Source: Methanocaldococcus sp. FS406-22
Lineage (GTDB): Archaea; AGJL01; Methanococci; Methanococcales; Methanocaldococcaceae
NCBI RefSeq assembly: GCF_000025525.1
Contig: NC_013887.1
Coordinates: 444,729-508,728 of the forward strand
Length of the DNA stretch: 64,000 nucleotides
Direction of reading: 5' to 3'
Shown: in pieces, positions 20,001-27,130 of the stretch
How positions within the stretch are numbered: position 1 is the stretch's first letter
Layout: each line of letters begins with the position of its first letter
Notes under the pieces: generated by a model
What the model was told of the DNA's origin: nothing
Databases searched by the model: none
What the model saw: the letters and a program-made list of their open reading frames with translations, nothing else
Position numbers and translations under genes: made by a program

Positions 20001-20549
20001 GCTCTTTGCTGAAGGTAATTCAATATTTTCCAAATCACTTTCATCAACTTTTGCAATTAATTCACTATTTAATATCTTTGAATTTATAAATTCAATGAAT
20101 TTCTCAAAGTTATCATTTCCATAAACTTTCCTTGGTATTGCAATGTAGGTTCCTTTTTTGATATTTTCTGCTTTTACCCACCCATTATTGGTTAAGAATG
20201 GATGTTCTGGAGTTGTAGTTATTGAATGCCAATTCTTTAATTTTATTTTTATCATCTTTCCTTTATGCTTTAATCTCCATACGTAAGGGGCATTTATTAA
20301 CTCAATCTCTCCATTTTTATTTAAGCTACAAACTTTTATATCCAACTTTCTTATTTCTTTTAACTCATCTTCCTCAATAACTTCATTTCCTTTTTTAAAT
20401 AACTCCTCAATCTTAACTTCTCCATGCTCAGTTAAAACCTTCTCATAAGGCATTAAGCACTTTCCATGGTCCACGTGTCCTAAAACACAAACTATTGGAC
20501 ATCTGAGATTCTGATTTCTATTATCCTTCTTAGTGTTTTTTTTAGCCAT
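17082..20549 (-). CDS. infB: Translation initiation factor aIF5B/IF-2 with an in-frame intein
   Basis: 1155 residues including a 546-residue intein. The host factor is a ribosome-dependent GTPase for subunit joining. The G1 P-loop GHVDHGK-TTLLD is split by the intein after residue 30; G3 is DTPGHEAFT, G4 NKID. C-terminal domains follow (GVEVLCGTLRVGAPL, then VSIAIDGRITLKRHVDEGD). Removal of the intein leaves 609 residues, normal for archaeal aIF5B. The total length is the same as I recall for M. jannaschii infB (MJ0262). Confidence 0.96.
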   Translation of the reverse strand: MAKKNTKKDNRNQNLRCPIVCVLGHVDHGKCLMPYEKVLTEHGEVKIEELFKKGNEVIEEDELKEIRKLDIKVCSLNKNGEIELINAPYVWRLKHKGKMIKIKLKNWHSITTTPEHPFLTNNGWVKAENIKKGTYIAIPRKVYGNDNFEKFIEFINSKILNSELIAKVDESDLENIELPSAKSYKKEKNVFRSEDVIEYNLNIEKIAFSPRIHRCGKPKHYIKLPKSLDEWKSLFYLAGVMFGDGCKDKIANNDEEVFNKLKSLNSLGIEVERIKRKSSYEIIFKNGKNALINLIKVLFDYPSEKKSYNIKIPQILYVAPKELVAEFIRGYFDADGHVNLRQNRIEIVSASKEFIEGLSVLLLRFEITSKIYEIKKSYNGVKKKYYQLNIVGKRNLKNFKNIGLSIKYKEENLNKIIEKSKKSEKYPINKDMKRLRILFGMTKNEVNISYYSKYENGEEIPSYEIVEKFLNSLKPNNLDKKIKVLEGKEKDVNYLKAFESDGLIKDGKLTELGKEALNIWKNQDFGEEDIEYIKSLIQNIAFVEVEDIEVIDYDGYVYDLTTETHNFIANGIIVHNTTLLDKIRKTRVAKREAGGITQHIGASEIPIDVIKRLCGDLLKMLKAELKIPGLLVIDTPGHEAFTSLRKRGGALADIAILVVDINEGFKPQTVEAVNILRQCKTPFVVAANKIDLIPGWNSKEGPFILNFNEKAQHPNALTEFEIRLYENIIKPLNELGFDADLYSRVQDVTKTVCIIPVSAVTGEGIPDLLMMVAGLAQKFLEDRLKLNVEGYAKGTILEVKEEKGLGTTIDAIIYDGIARRGDYLVVGLPDDVLVTRVKALLKPKPLDEMRDPRDKFKPVNEVTAAAGVKIAAPDLDKVIAGCPIRIVPKDKIEEAKEEVMKEVEEAKIEVDDEGILIKADTLGSLEALANELRKAGVKIKKAEVGDVTKKDVIEVASYKQSNPLHGAIVAFNVKILPEAQKEIEKYDIKVFVDNIIYKLVEDFTEWVKKEEERIKYGEFEKLIKPAIVRILPDCIFRQKDPAICGVEVLCGTLRVGAPLMREDGMQLGYVREIKDRGENVKEAKAGKAVSIAIDGRITLKRHVDEGDCMYVAVPESHVRELYHKYMDRLRNDEKEALLRYMELMQKLTNNIFWGR
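18822..20459 (-). other. IF-2 intein with LAGLIDADG homing endonuclease
   Basis: Residues 31-576 of the infB product. The intein starts with Cys31 (CLMPYEKVLTEHGEVKIEEL, block A), has block B TTTPEHPFLTNNGW, two LAGLIDADG motifs (LAGVMFGDGCKD and FIRGYFDADGHVN), and ends with blocks F and G (VYDLTTETHNFIANGIIVHN); the +1 extein residue is Thr. All splicing residues are present, so it should self-splice, and both catalytic aspartates of the endonuclease look intact. It sits in the P-loop, the typical conserved target of such elements. Confidence 0.95.
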
Positions 20550-20719
20550 AATAATCCCTCTTAATGTGTTTTAATCACAATATATTAATAAATTTATAAA
20601 TTCAAGTTGTCAGTATTATATTATGTTAGTGAAATTACTACTTCCTTTGATGTTTAACTTATATATATTTTATTTGCAAATTATTTAGCAAATAGAATTC
20701 TTATAATATAGTGATAGTT

Positions 20720-21373
20720 ATGGAATTTAAAAATAAGAAATGTGAAATTTGTGGTGAAAAAGCAGAGATTTTTTTATTTGGGAGATTTTTATGCAAAAAT
20801 GAAAAATGTATAGAGAAAGCTAAAAAGTTGAGCATGGCAAGGCATAAGTTGAGAGTAGTTGCTGTTGGATCTACAAATCCAGTGAAGACAGAGGCAGTTA
20901 GAGAAGGTTTTGAGAAAGTTTTAGGGGCTGTTGAAGTAGTTGGAGTTGATGTAAATAGCAACGTCTCGTCTCACCCTATTGGATTAGAAGAAACTTATTT
21001 AGGGGCGTTAAATAGGGCTAAAAATGCATTTGAAAAAGTTCAATGTTCTTATGGTGTTGGAATAGAGGCAGGATTAATAAAAGTGGGGGAACATTATATA
21101 GATGTCCATGTATGTGTAGTTTTTGATGGAATTAGGGAGACGGTTGGTTTATCTCAAGGTTTTGAATACCCAAAAATTGTAGCTGAAAAAGTTTTGGAAG
21201 GAATTGAAGGAGGAAAAATAGCTGAAAAAATTTCTGGTATTAAAGATATTGGGAAAAATATTGGTTTAATTGGTTACCTAACAGATAATAATATAACAAG
21301 AAAAGATTTATGTAGAGAGAGTGTAATAATGGCTTTAATTCCAAGGATGATGAAAAATGCCCATCTATATTAA
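20720..21373 (+). CDS. Inosine/xanthosine triphosphatase (YjjX-type) with N-terminal zinc ribbon
   Basis: 217 residues. The main domain (VVAVGSTNPVKTEAVREGF, then SHPIGLEETYLGALNRAKNA, GVGIEAGLI) is the YjjX/PRRC1 fold that removes non-canonical ITP or XTP from the nucleotide pool. About 45 residues at the N-terminus form an unusual extension with CEICGEKAEIFLFGRFLCKN-KCIEKA, a CxxC...C...C zinc-ribbon-like motif absent from bacterial YjjX. ATG 20720 follows AGTGAT by four bases. The signal-peptidase gene begins 12 bp after its stop. Confidence 0.8.
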   Translation: MEFKNKKCEICGEKAEIFLFGRFLCKNEKCIEKAKKLSMARHKLRVVAVGSTNPVKTEAVREGFEKVLGAVEVVGVDVNSNVSSHPIGLEETYLGALNRAKNAFEKVQCSYGVGIEAGLIKVGEHYIDVHVCVVFDGIRETVGLSQGFEYPKIVAEKVLEGIEGGKIAEKISGIKDIGKNIGLIGYLTDNNITRKDLCRESVIMALIPRMMKNAHLY

Positions 21374-21385
21374 AGGGGTGGAATC

Positions 21386-22045
21386 ATTAACCTAAAAATC
21401 AGTAAAAAAGATGTTGTTGAATGGATAATATTCTTGGCTGTCTTGTTTTTAATTTGGAGCCATGTAAATGTTGTTGTCTCTGACAGTATGTATCCCATTA
21501 TGAAGAGGGGAGATTTAGTTATAGTAGAGAATGCTGGCTTTGAATTTAATCCAAACGATGTTGATGTTGGAGACATAGTTGTTTATAAAGCTCACTGGCC
21601 TTATTATCAATATTTGCTTTCTGAGGCAGATTATAAGCTTAACTTAAACCCTTACAAAACTTTATGCATATTTAACGAAGGAGATTTTAAAGATATATCG
21701 ATAAAAGTTTTGGGTGAGATAGAGACAGATAACGGTGATTATAAAATATTAGAGGCAGATATTCCAAAAAGTCCAACAAAACCAGTAATCCATAGAGTTA
21801 TTGATAAGGTTGGGTTTAACAATAAAACTTACTTTATAATAAAAGGAGATAACAATCCAATCCATGACCCAGAACTTGTTTCAGTCAACCAAATAAAGCA
21901 GAGAGTTATAGTTATAGATGGACATCCTTTAGTAATTCCTTATGTCGGTTATTTATCAATATGGGTAAAAGAATATTGGTATCTAGTAGTTTTATTTATT
22001 CTGCTCTATTATACATACAATTATCTTAAAGGAGGGAGAAAATGA
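21386..22045 (+). CDS. Type I signal peptidase, archaeal (probable AUU start)
   Basis: About 219 residues from ATT 21386. It cleaves signal peptides on the outer face of the membrane. The catalytic serine is in VVVSDSMYPIMKRGD, and the archaeal-type histidine replaces the bacterial lysine (KPVIHRVIDKV); KGDNNPIHDPE holds the acidic residue. There is an N-terminal anchor and a C-terminal helix (YWYLVVLFILLYYTYNYL). No ATG or GTG exists between the upstream stop and the anchor; GGGGTGGA lies three bases before ATT 21386. The TTG at 21434 would cut the anchor in half. Confidence 0.85.
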   Translation: MNLKISKKDVVEWIIFLAVLFLIWSHVNVVVSDSMYPIMKRGDLVIVENAGFEFNPNDVDVGDIVVYKAHWPYYQYLLSEADYKLNLNPYKTLCIFNEGDFKDISIKVLGEIETDNGDYKILEADIPKSPTKPVIHRVIDKVGFNNKTYFIIKGDNNPIHDPELVSVNQIKQRVIVIDGHPLVIPYVGYLSIWVKEYWYLVVLFILLYYTYNYLKGGRK

Positions 22046-22656
22046 AAAAAATACTGTTAATTATTGGGATAATTGCACTAATAACTTCAGTGTCTATGTG
22101 TTTAAACAATAAGTATAATAGCTTAAATAACTTAAATTTAAAAAAAGAAATTGTGATTGAAGTTAATGGAACTCCAGTAGAAATCCCATTAAGAGCAACC
22201 ATTGGTGAAGCAAAGGAAGTAAAGTTGGTAAATACAACAGATAAAGAGATTTATGATTATTACCACTCAAAGATATTAATTTACATCTATGGAAATATGA
22301 GTCTAAAGCCAGATGAAGGTGGGGTCTCAATAGTTGATTTAATAACGAAATTAGAATGGTTTAATCAATTTTACCCACATAATATAATTGTTGAGCTAAA
22401 TAGAACAAACTCCACAGTAAATATAAAAGCCATTTTTGCAAATGGACAGACATCAATAACTAAGCTTAAGATAAACCAGAGTAAATATTTAATGCATAAC
22501 AACAAAACGATGGTTATAGAGATTATAAAAACTCAAAATAATGCAACAATAACAAAAATAAATAATACATTTATAATTGAAGGAAATTCATTAAAAGAGA
22601 TGGATAAAGCAGAGACGAGGTTTATTATTGCTCTGTTTAAAGGTGGTATAAATTAA
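22042..22656 (+). CDS. Uncharacterised secreted protein
   Basis: 204 residues with a cleavable-looking signal peptide (MKKILLIIGIIALITSVSMC, a cysteine at 20 that could be lipidated). The rest is rich in Asn/Thr and many NxT/NxS sequons, as in exported archaeal glycoproteins. I do not recognise the family. Its start overlaps the signal-peptidase stop (ATGA), so the two are translationally coupled and the protein may be a substrate or partner. A diverged copy of its last 15 codons lies 66 bp downstream. Confidence 0.6.
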   Translation: MKKILLIIGIIALITSVSMCLNNKYNSLNNLNLKKEIVIEVNGTPVEIPLRATIGEAKEVKLVNTTDKEIYDYYHSKILIYIYGNMSLKPDEGGVSIVDLITKLEWFNQFYPHNIIVELNRTNSTVNIKAIFANGQTSITKLKINQSKYLMHNNKTMVIEIIKTQNNATITKINNTFIIEGNSLKEMDKAETRFIIALFKGGIN

Positions 22657-22722
22657 ATAGAAAGTGGGGTTGAACGAAGGAAGCCCCGCTCGTTTTGGTG
22701 AAGCTTTTACTAAAAGGTTCAA
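22657..22722 (+). mobile_element. 66-bp structured insertion, possible omega-RNA end of an IS200/IS605-type element
   Basis: A G/C-rich island in A/T-rich DNA. GTGGGGTT pairs with AAGCCCCGC (with wobbles) around a GAACGAAGG loop, and TTGAAC in that loop can pair with GTTCAA near the end (pseudoknot). A second hairpin is CTTTT-ACT-AAAAG. The ending GGTGAAGC...GGTTCAAG resembles GATGAAGC...GGTTGAGG at 24521-24541 and the AGGTTTCGAG end of the tnpB element. It separates the upstream gene from a duplicate of that gene's 3' end. Confidence 0.4.
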
Positions 22723-22770
22723 GTAGAGATAAGATTTGTTATTGCTCTATTTAAAGGGAGCATAAATTAA
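22723..22770 (+). pseudogene. 3' fragment of a paralogue of the upstream secreted-protein gene
   Basis: In frame it reads VEIRFVIALFKGSIN and stop, against ETRFIIALFKGGIN and stop at the end of the intact gene. The DNA differs at 8 of 46 positions, mostly without changing protein character, so this is the tail of a formerly coding tandem copy rather than a fresh duplication. Confidence 0.6.
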
Positions 22771-22805
22771 AACTCATAAAATATCCTTTTTTTGTGGTGT
22801 TTTTT

Positions 22806-24008
22806 ATGTTGATTATCGATGTCAATCATGGAGCTTTAACGTTGGCTGAGGAGTATTTAAATTTGGGCTATGATGTTGATGTATGGGATATTTATCAAAA
22901 AATAAAAAAATCAGAAGATTTTAAAGTTAAATATCAAAGATTAAAAGAGAAATTTGAAAATAAGTTAAATCTATTTTTTGAACAACCAAATTTTGAAAAA
23001 TATGATAGAATTATAGCTCCAATTCACTGCCCAATAGATGTTAATTTTATCCCATTTACAGATGCTGTGTCTGAAATATTAAAGGAGAAATTTGGAGATA
23101 TCTACAAAAAAATAATAAATATTACTGGAGTTAAGGGAAAGACAACAACAACATCTTTAATAAATCACATTTTGAAAGATAAATATTCGACATATCTGCA
23201 TAATTCAAACTCTGGTTCTATAGCTCCACCAACTATTTTAAAGATTTTGGATAACTTAGACATTGATAAATATGACTTTTTTATATTTGAAACATCTTTG
23301 GGATTAGTTAAATGCAAATATGGGGCTATAACAAATGTATTAGAAAATTATAAAACAGCTGGTGGAAGGAGGGATGCATTAACTGCAAAATTCAGCTCAT
23401 TAAAAAATGCTGAGATGGCTTTTATAAATAGGAGAGATATTAAAAGATATAACTTAAATATAAGCCATAAATGCCTAAATGTTGTTAATGTTGATAGAGC
23501 AAAGATTTTGAATGAATATCCTCTAAAATTTGAATACTTTGATGAGATATTTGAGTTCAGTAAGAACATCTTTGGATTACATTTTGTAGAAAACTCATTA
23601 TTTGCCATAGAGGTTTGTAAAAATTTGGTTGATATGGATGAGATAAAAGAGAGATTAAAAACATTTACTATAAAAAATAGAATGGAAATTAAGGAGATAG
23701 ATGGAAAGGTTTTAGTTAAAAATATCAACCCTGGTTTAGATGTAAAAGCTATTTCCTATGCTATAAAAGATTTTTTAGAAGTATTTGGTGGAGATATCTA
23801 TATTGGCGGGGATTTTGGAGTTGTTTGTGAAGAAATTGATGTAAAAAAGCTGGCTGAAATATTAAAAAACTTTAATTGTCAATACATATTTGTTGGAGAG
23901 ATTGGTAGAGAACTTTTAAATTATTTAAATGGAGAATATATTGATAGATTTAATGAAAATAAAATAAAGAAGAATTCTTTAGTTATCCTTAGAGAAAAAA
24001 TTGGTTAA
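22806..24008 (+). CDS. cfbE: Mur-ligase-fold enzyme, probable coenzyme F430 synthetase
   Basis: 400 residues. The ATP-binding motif GVKGKTTTTSL (near residue 110) and later FETSLG and NRRDI segments define a Mur ligase fold. The methanogen-specific form with an N-terminal NHGALTLAEEYLNLGYDVDVWD matches CfbE, which closes the carbocyclic ring of F430, the nickel cofactor of methyl-CoM reductase, using ATP. The other cfb genes are not beside it, so the call rests on the sequence alone. ATG 22806 is four bases behind GGTGTT. Confidence 0.65.
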   Translation: MLIIDVNHGALTLAEEYLNLGYDVDVWDIYQKIKKSEDFKVKYQRLKEKFENKLNLFFEQPNFEKYDRIIAPIHCPIDVNFIPFTDAVSEILKEKFGDIYKKIINITGVKGKTTTTSLINHILKDKYSTYLHNSNSGSIAPPTILKILDNLDIDKYDFFIFETSLGLVKCKYGAITNVLENYKTAGGRRDALTAKFSSLKNAEMAFINRRDIKRYNLNISHKCLNVVNVDRAKILNEYPLKFEYFDEIFEFSKNIFGLHFVENSLFAIEVCKNLVDMDEIKERLKTFTIKNRMEIKEIDGKVLVKNINPGLDVKAISYAIKDFLEVFGGDIYIGGDFGVVCEEIDVKKLAEILKNFNCQYIFVGEIGRELLNYLNGEYIDRFNENKIKKNSLVILREKIG

Positions 24009-24319
24009 TTTAACTATTCTAAGATTTTTACTTTCAAACCAAACTTTTCAAACAATTTAAAATCGTTATCGTAGGTTAATAAAAGCACGTTGTTTGATAT
24101 ACATATTGAGGCTATTAATAAATCCTTTACTGGTGGAATTTTTCCTTCTTTTTTTAGTTTTTTAAATATACTACCAGCAATCTTTGCAGATTTGTTATCA
24201 AAATTTAATTTTGGTAGATTATCAATCATTATCATTTCATTTTCTTTTAGATTCCCACAATGTAGTTCAAAGACAGTTATAGACGTTATTTTGCAATTGT
24301 AATCACAAATTTGATATAG

Positions 24320-24616
24320 GGTTTGGAACAGTTTCTTAGTTTTTGTAGCATACCATAACATATAAATACTTAGTCGTAGCATTATTTTTATATTATGGTC
24401 GATGAGGAGGCTCTGCCTTCGAGACTAATGTAATTGTATTCAATTTGATAAAAAGTTTTACGGGGCTGTCTCCGTTCAGCCCGAAGTCCAATGAGTCTAT
24501 AGTTGAGGGAACGGTGTTCCCGATGAAGCTATAGGTTGAGGACAACCCGTTTCCATAGCTTATCGGTTTGTATAATAAATTATTAAATGCTATGATAAGC
24601 TATGGAAATGGGAAAC
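24320..24616. mobile_element. About 297-bp non-autonomous element inserted in vapC
   Basis: Bounded by the two halves of vapC. One end has a perfect 15-bp inverted repeat: TTTCCATAGCTTATC (24550-24564) and GATAAGCTATGGAAA (24594-24608) around a 29-base loop. The middle is G/C-rich and highly structured (see the RNA entry). There is no transposase gene. Ends are not inverted repeats of each other and no target duplication beyond GGT is seen, as expected for IS200/IS605-like (HUH) elements and their palindrome-carrying derivatives. Confidence 0.65.
24390..24556 (+). ncRNA. Candidate structured RNA, omega-RNA-like
   Basis: A TATA-like TATAAATA at 24361-24368 precedes a G/C-rich stretch. Visible stems: GGGCTG/CAGCCC (24465-24482 region) with GTCTC in its loop able to pair with GAGAC at 24421-24425; GGGAAC-GGT-GTTCCC (24507-24521) enclosed by CTATAG/CTATAG (24497 and 24529); and GGTTG-AGGA-CAACC (24533-24547). 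Nested stems plus a pseudoknot in an A/T-rich genome argue for an RNA. No protein reading fits. Expression is not shown. Confidence 0.5.
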
Positions 24617-24648
24617 GGTATCTTTATTTCCTCTAAATATCTCTATTA

Positions 24649-24873
24649 TTACACTTGTATCAATGACTGCATCCATTTTTCAACCTCTTTAAGTTCTTTC
24701 TTAAGTTTTTCTATCTCCTCCTCACTCCTTGAACCAAATGCAATCATAAACACATCTAAGTTTTTTCTCTTCCTCTCCTCCAACAACTCCCTTATGAATT
24801 CTGAAACCGATTTATTACCTTTCAATTTTAATAATTCTTTATAAACATCATCATCTATAGATATAGTTGCCAT
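24649..24873 (-). CDS. vapB: VapB-type antitoxin
   Basis: 74 residues. The N-terminal [18 protein letters not shown] has the ribbon-helix-helix-type DNA-binding pattern of archaeal VapB (DUF217-like); the C-terminal [20 protein letters not shown] would wrap the toxin. GGTGAT is three bases before ATG. It overlaps the vapC start by 28 bases, the usual antitoxin-toxin order. With vapC broken it is now an orphan antitoxin. Confidence 0.82.
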   Translation of the reverse strand: MATISIDDDVYKELLKLKGNKSVSEFIRELLEERKRKNLDVFMIAFGSRSEEEIEKLKKELKEVEKWMQSLIQV

Positions 24874-24901
24874 TTTATCACCATATTAAAATTTAATTAT
24901 T

Positions 24902-25846
24902 TTATTCTTCAAAAATCTTTGGATTAATTTTTCTATTCTCATTTTGCAATAACGCCACTCTACTATCTTCACTATCATCAATTAATTTGTATGAGCTGTT
25001 TTCATCTAACATCTTAGCTAATTTTAGGATTTCATCATGTTGTAACATATCTTCTTTTTTCAATCTTTTTTGAGAATAGCCAACATGCATATAAGATTTT
25101 AGCTCAATGAAATGGACATTAGCTCTTTCATAAAGCTCTACAAACTTTAAGATATCATCATTACATCCCCTAATTAAAGTAGTTCTTATGCATGTCCTCT
25201 TCTTCTCTTTTAAAATGTCTAAGGTATTTAAGATACTATCCCAATACTCTTTCTTTCCTCCACATATTCTTCTATAGCTATCCAAATCATAGGCATCTAA
25301 TGAGATATACAGTTGAGTTGGCTCTATTTTTTCAATAACCTCTGTTAAGATACCATTTGAGACAACAAATGTTGTAAATCCATTCTTATGGAAGATTTTT
25401 ATTAACTCATCCAAATATGGGTATAAAGTTGGTTCTCCAGATAGAGATATAGCCACATGCTTTGGCTCTAATGCCTCTTTAAATTTTTTTTCTCCAACTC
25501 TATCTAACACTCCAGCATAACCCATAATTATTCTTCTATGCATAGCTAAAATTTTCTCATATACAACCTCTGGCTCTTCCCATTCTGGTTCTTTAATTTC
25601 TTTTATGTTTATGCCTATATCTCTTGGCAAGACTCTCCAGCAGAATATACAATTTTGCTGACACCAAATAACTGATGGTGTGCATTGGATACATCTATGT
25701 GTCTCAATACCATAAAATTTTGATTTATAGCAATTTTTATCTTCTAACATCTTTTTTCTAACCCATCCACATAGCTTAACTGCTGTGTGATTGTCTATTT
25801 GATATCTCTGCTTCCTCAAAATCTTGTAAATTTCTTCTGGAATCAT
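24902..25846 (-). CDS. taw1: tRNA 4-demethylwyosine synthase (Taw1), radical SAM
   Basis: 314 residues. It condenses N1-methylguanosine-37 of tRNA-Phe with pyruvate carbons to form the tricyclic 4-demethylwyosine. The radical-SAM cluster motif is CQQNCIFCWR, and a second cluster of upstream cysteines is in CGWVRKKMLEDKNCYK...CIQC. The segment VAISLSGEPTLYPYLDELIK is characteristic. Archaeal Taw1 lacks the flavodoxin domain of eukaryotic TYW1, as here. Taw3, a later enzyme of wyosine synthesis, is also in this window (56047-56625). Confidence 0.92.
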   Translation of the reverse strand: MIPEEIYKILRKQRYQIDNHTAVKLCGWVRKKMLEDKNCYKSKFYGIETHRCIQCTPSVIWCQQNCIFCWRVLPRDIGINIKEIKEPEWEEPEVVYEKILAMHRRIIMGYAGVLDRVGEKKFKEALEPKHVAISLSGEPTLYPYLDELIKIFHKNGFTTFVVSNGILTEVIEKIEPTQLYISLDAYDLDSYRRICGGKKEYWDSILNTLDILKEKKRTCIRTTLIRGCNDDILKFVELYERANVHFIELKSYMHVGYSQKRLKKEDMLQHDEILKLAKMLDENSSYKLIDDSEDSRVALLQNENRKINPKIFEE

Positions 25847-25892
25847 AATCCCACTTTAAAAATTTTATTTAAAAATGATTATTTATGTTAAT

Positions 25893-26459
25893 TTAATTCT
25901 TTTTAATAGCTTCCATGAACCTATATTTCAAAACAACAGGCGGAATTTCTATATTAGGACATTTTTCGTTATATGGGATTGCCTTAGCAATAATGACTTT
26001 ACATTTCTCTTCATTTAAAGCCTTTTTAAACTCTTTTTCAAATTCTTCTAAGCTTTCTGTTGTTATTGCATCTAATCCACAGCCCTTAGCTATTTCCTCC
26101 AAGTTTGTATTTTTGCTGGTATGGGTTTTTTGATTACCTGTAGAACCATAAGCAGAATTATCTATTATAACCAATATATAATTTTTTGGATTCATATAAC
26201 CAATTGTTGATAAAGAGCCGAGGTTCATCAATATAGAACCATCACCATCTATAACTATAACCTTATCTTCACAATTTAAAGCTAATCCTAAACCAATTGA
26301 AGAAGCTAATCCCATTGAACCGAGCATATAAAAGTTTCTTTCTCTATCTTTTACATAATACAGCTCTTTAGAAGGAATTCCAATATTGCTAACTATTATT
26401 TCTTTCTCTCCAATGTTTTCAACGATTTTTTTGATTATCTCTATTCTCTTTGGATACAT
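25893..26459 (-). CDS. comE: Sulfopyruvate decarboxylase, beta subunit
   Basis: 188 residues. With ComD it decarboxylates sulfopyruvate to sulfoacetaldehyde in coenzyme M synthesis. This subunit has the thiamine-pyrophosphate binding motif VIDGDGSILMNLGSLSTIG ... NSAYGST. It lies 14 bp behind comD in the same transcript. The separate reading frames match the two-subunit arrangement of M. jannaschii. Confidence 0.93.
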   Translation of the reverse strand: MYPKRIEIIKKIVENIGEKEIIVSNIGIPSKELYYVKDRERNFYMLGSMGLASSIGLGLALNCEDKVIVIDGDGSILMNLGSLSTIGYMNPKNYILVIIDNSAYGSTGNQKTHTSKNTNLEEIAKGCGLDAITTESLEEFEKEFKKALNEEKCKVIIAKAIPYNEKCPNIEIPPVVLKYRFMEAIKKN

Positions 26460-26473
26460 GGTATCATCTCTTT

Positions 26474-26983
26474 TTACTCTTCTAAGTCATACTCCCAATA
26501 TAGTGCATCAAACAACAAAGCTACTGGATATGAGATTTTATACATATAAGAGGAGGCATATTTTATTAATTTATAAGCTTCTTCTGGTGTTTTTGGTTTA
26601 TAAGTTGGGATTTCACAAACATCTAACAATTTTTCAATCCATCTTCCCATAGGTATTTGGGCAGGTATTTGCTCTTTCAAATCCCCCCTATGGCTAATTA
26701 TTAATAATGTAGGGATTTGGAAGGTTTTGTATAATGAGGCAATGGCATTTATTGAATTTCCAATACCTGAATTTTGCAGTAATATTGCTGTTTTCTTTCC
26801 CGCTAAATACGCTCCAGCACATATTCCAAATGCTTCTTCCTCTCTTGTTGTTGGTATGTGAGTCAGATTTTTATCTTCATCAATCAATTTTAGCAAATTT
26901 TTTAAGTTTGCACATGGAACAGAGCATATAAAATCTATATTAGCTTCTTTTAAAGCATTGTAGATTGCTAAGCTACCTCTCAT
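26474..26983 (-). CDS. comD: Sulfopyruvate decarboxylase, alpha subunit
   Basis: 169 residues carrying the Pyr-type thiamine domain: FICSVPCANLKNLLKLI, then the catalytic glutamate in TREEEAFGICAGAYLAG and LLQNSGIGNSINAIASL. It forms the active site with ComE. It is divergent from comA (147-bp gap with TATA-like sequences in both directions), so coenzyme M genes flank a shared control region. Confidence 0.93.
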   Translation of the reverse strand: MRGSLAIYNALKEANIDFICSVPCANLKNLLKLIDEDKNLTHIPTTREEEAFGICAGAYLAGKKTAILLQNSGIGNSINAIASLYKTFQIPTLLIISHRGDLKEQIPAQIPMGRWIEKLLDVCEIPTYKPKTPEEAYKLIKYASSYMYKISYPVALLFDALYWEYDLEE

Positions 26984-27130
26984 CCTATCCCTCTATATTT
27001 TTACTATTTGGAAATAAATCACAAAACATATATATCATAATCTAATATCAATTTTTATAATTTTACACTGGTTTTATATTATGAGAAAATTTTTGTATAA
27101 GAAATTTCCTATAAGAAATAAGGTGATTAT

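Larger units (their letters stand above)
24014..24676 (-). pseudogene. vapC: vapC PIN-domain toxin split by an insertion
   Basis: The N-terminal piece starts at 24676 ([20 protein letters not shown], with the first catalytic Asp in VIDTSV) and runs into a stop at 24590. The C-terminal piece (LYQICDYNCKITSITVFEL... to FKLFEKFGLKVKILE, stop at 24014) holds the remaining PIN acidic residues (VFELHCG, VKDLLIAS, LLTYDNDF). Joining the two at the repeated GGT (24320-24322 and 24617-24619) restores a 121-residue PIN RNase of normal VapC length. An ATG at 24382 inside the insert could express a fragment without the first Asp, which would be inactive. Confidence 0.85.

Noticed and set aside
24014-24382. 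A complete 122-residue PIN toxin gene starting at 24382
   Set aside because: Its first 21 residues come from the inserted element and it lacks the first catalytic Asp, which is found on the other side of the insert.
24390-24556. C/D-box guide RNA or tRNA
   Set aside because: GATGA strings occur, but no CTGA D boxes in the correct places and no cloverleaf or T-loop GGTTCGA; the nested stems fit another RNA type.
24602-24844. Plus-strand open frame over vapB
   Set aside because: A shadow of vapB on the opposite strand, with no ribosome site.
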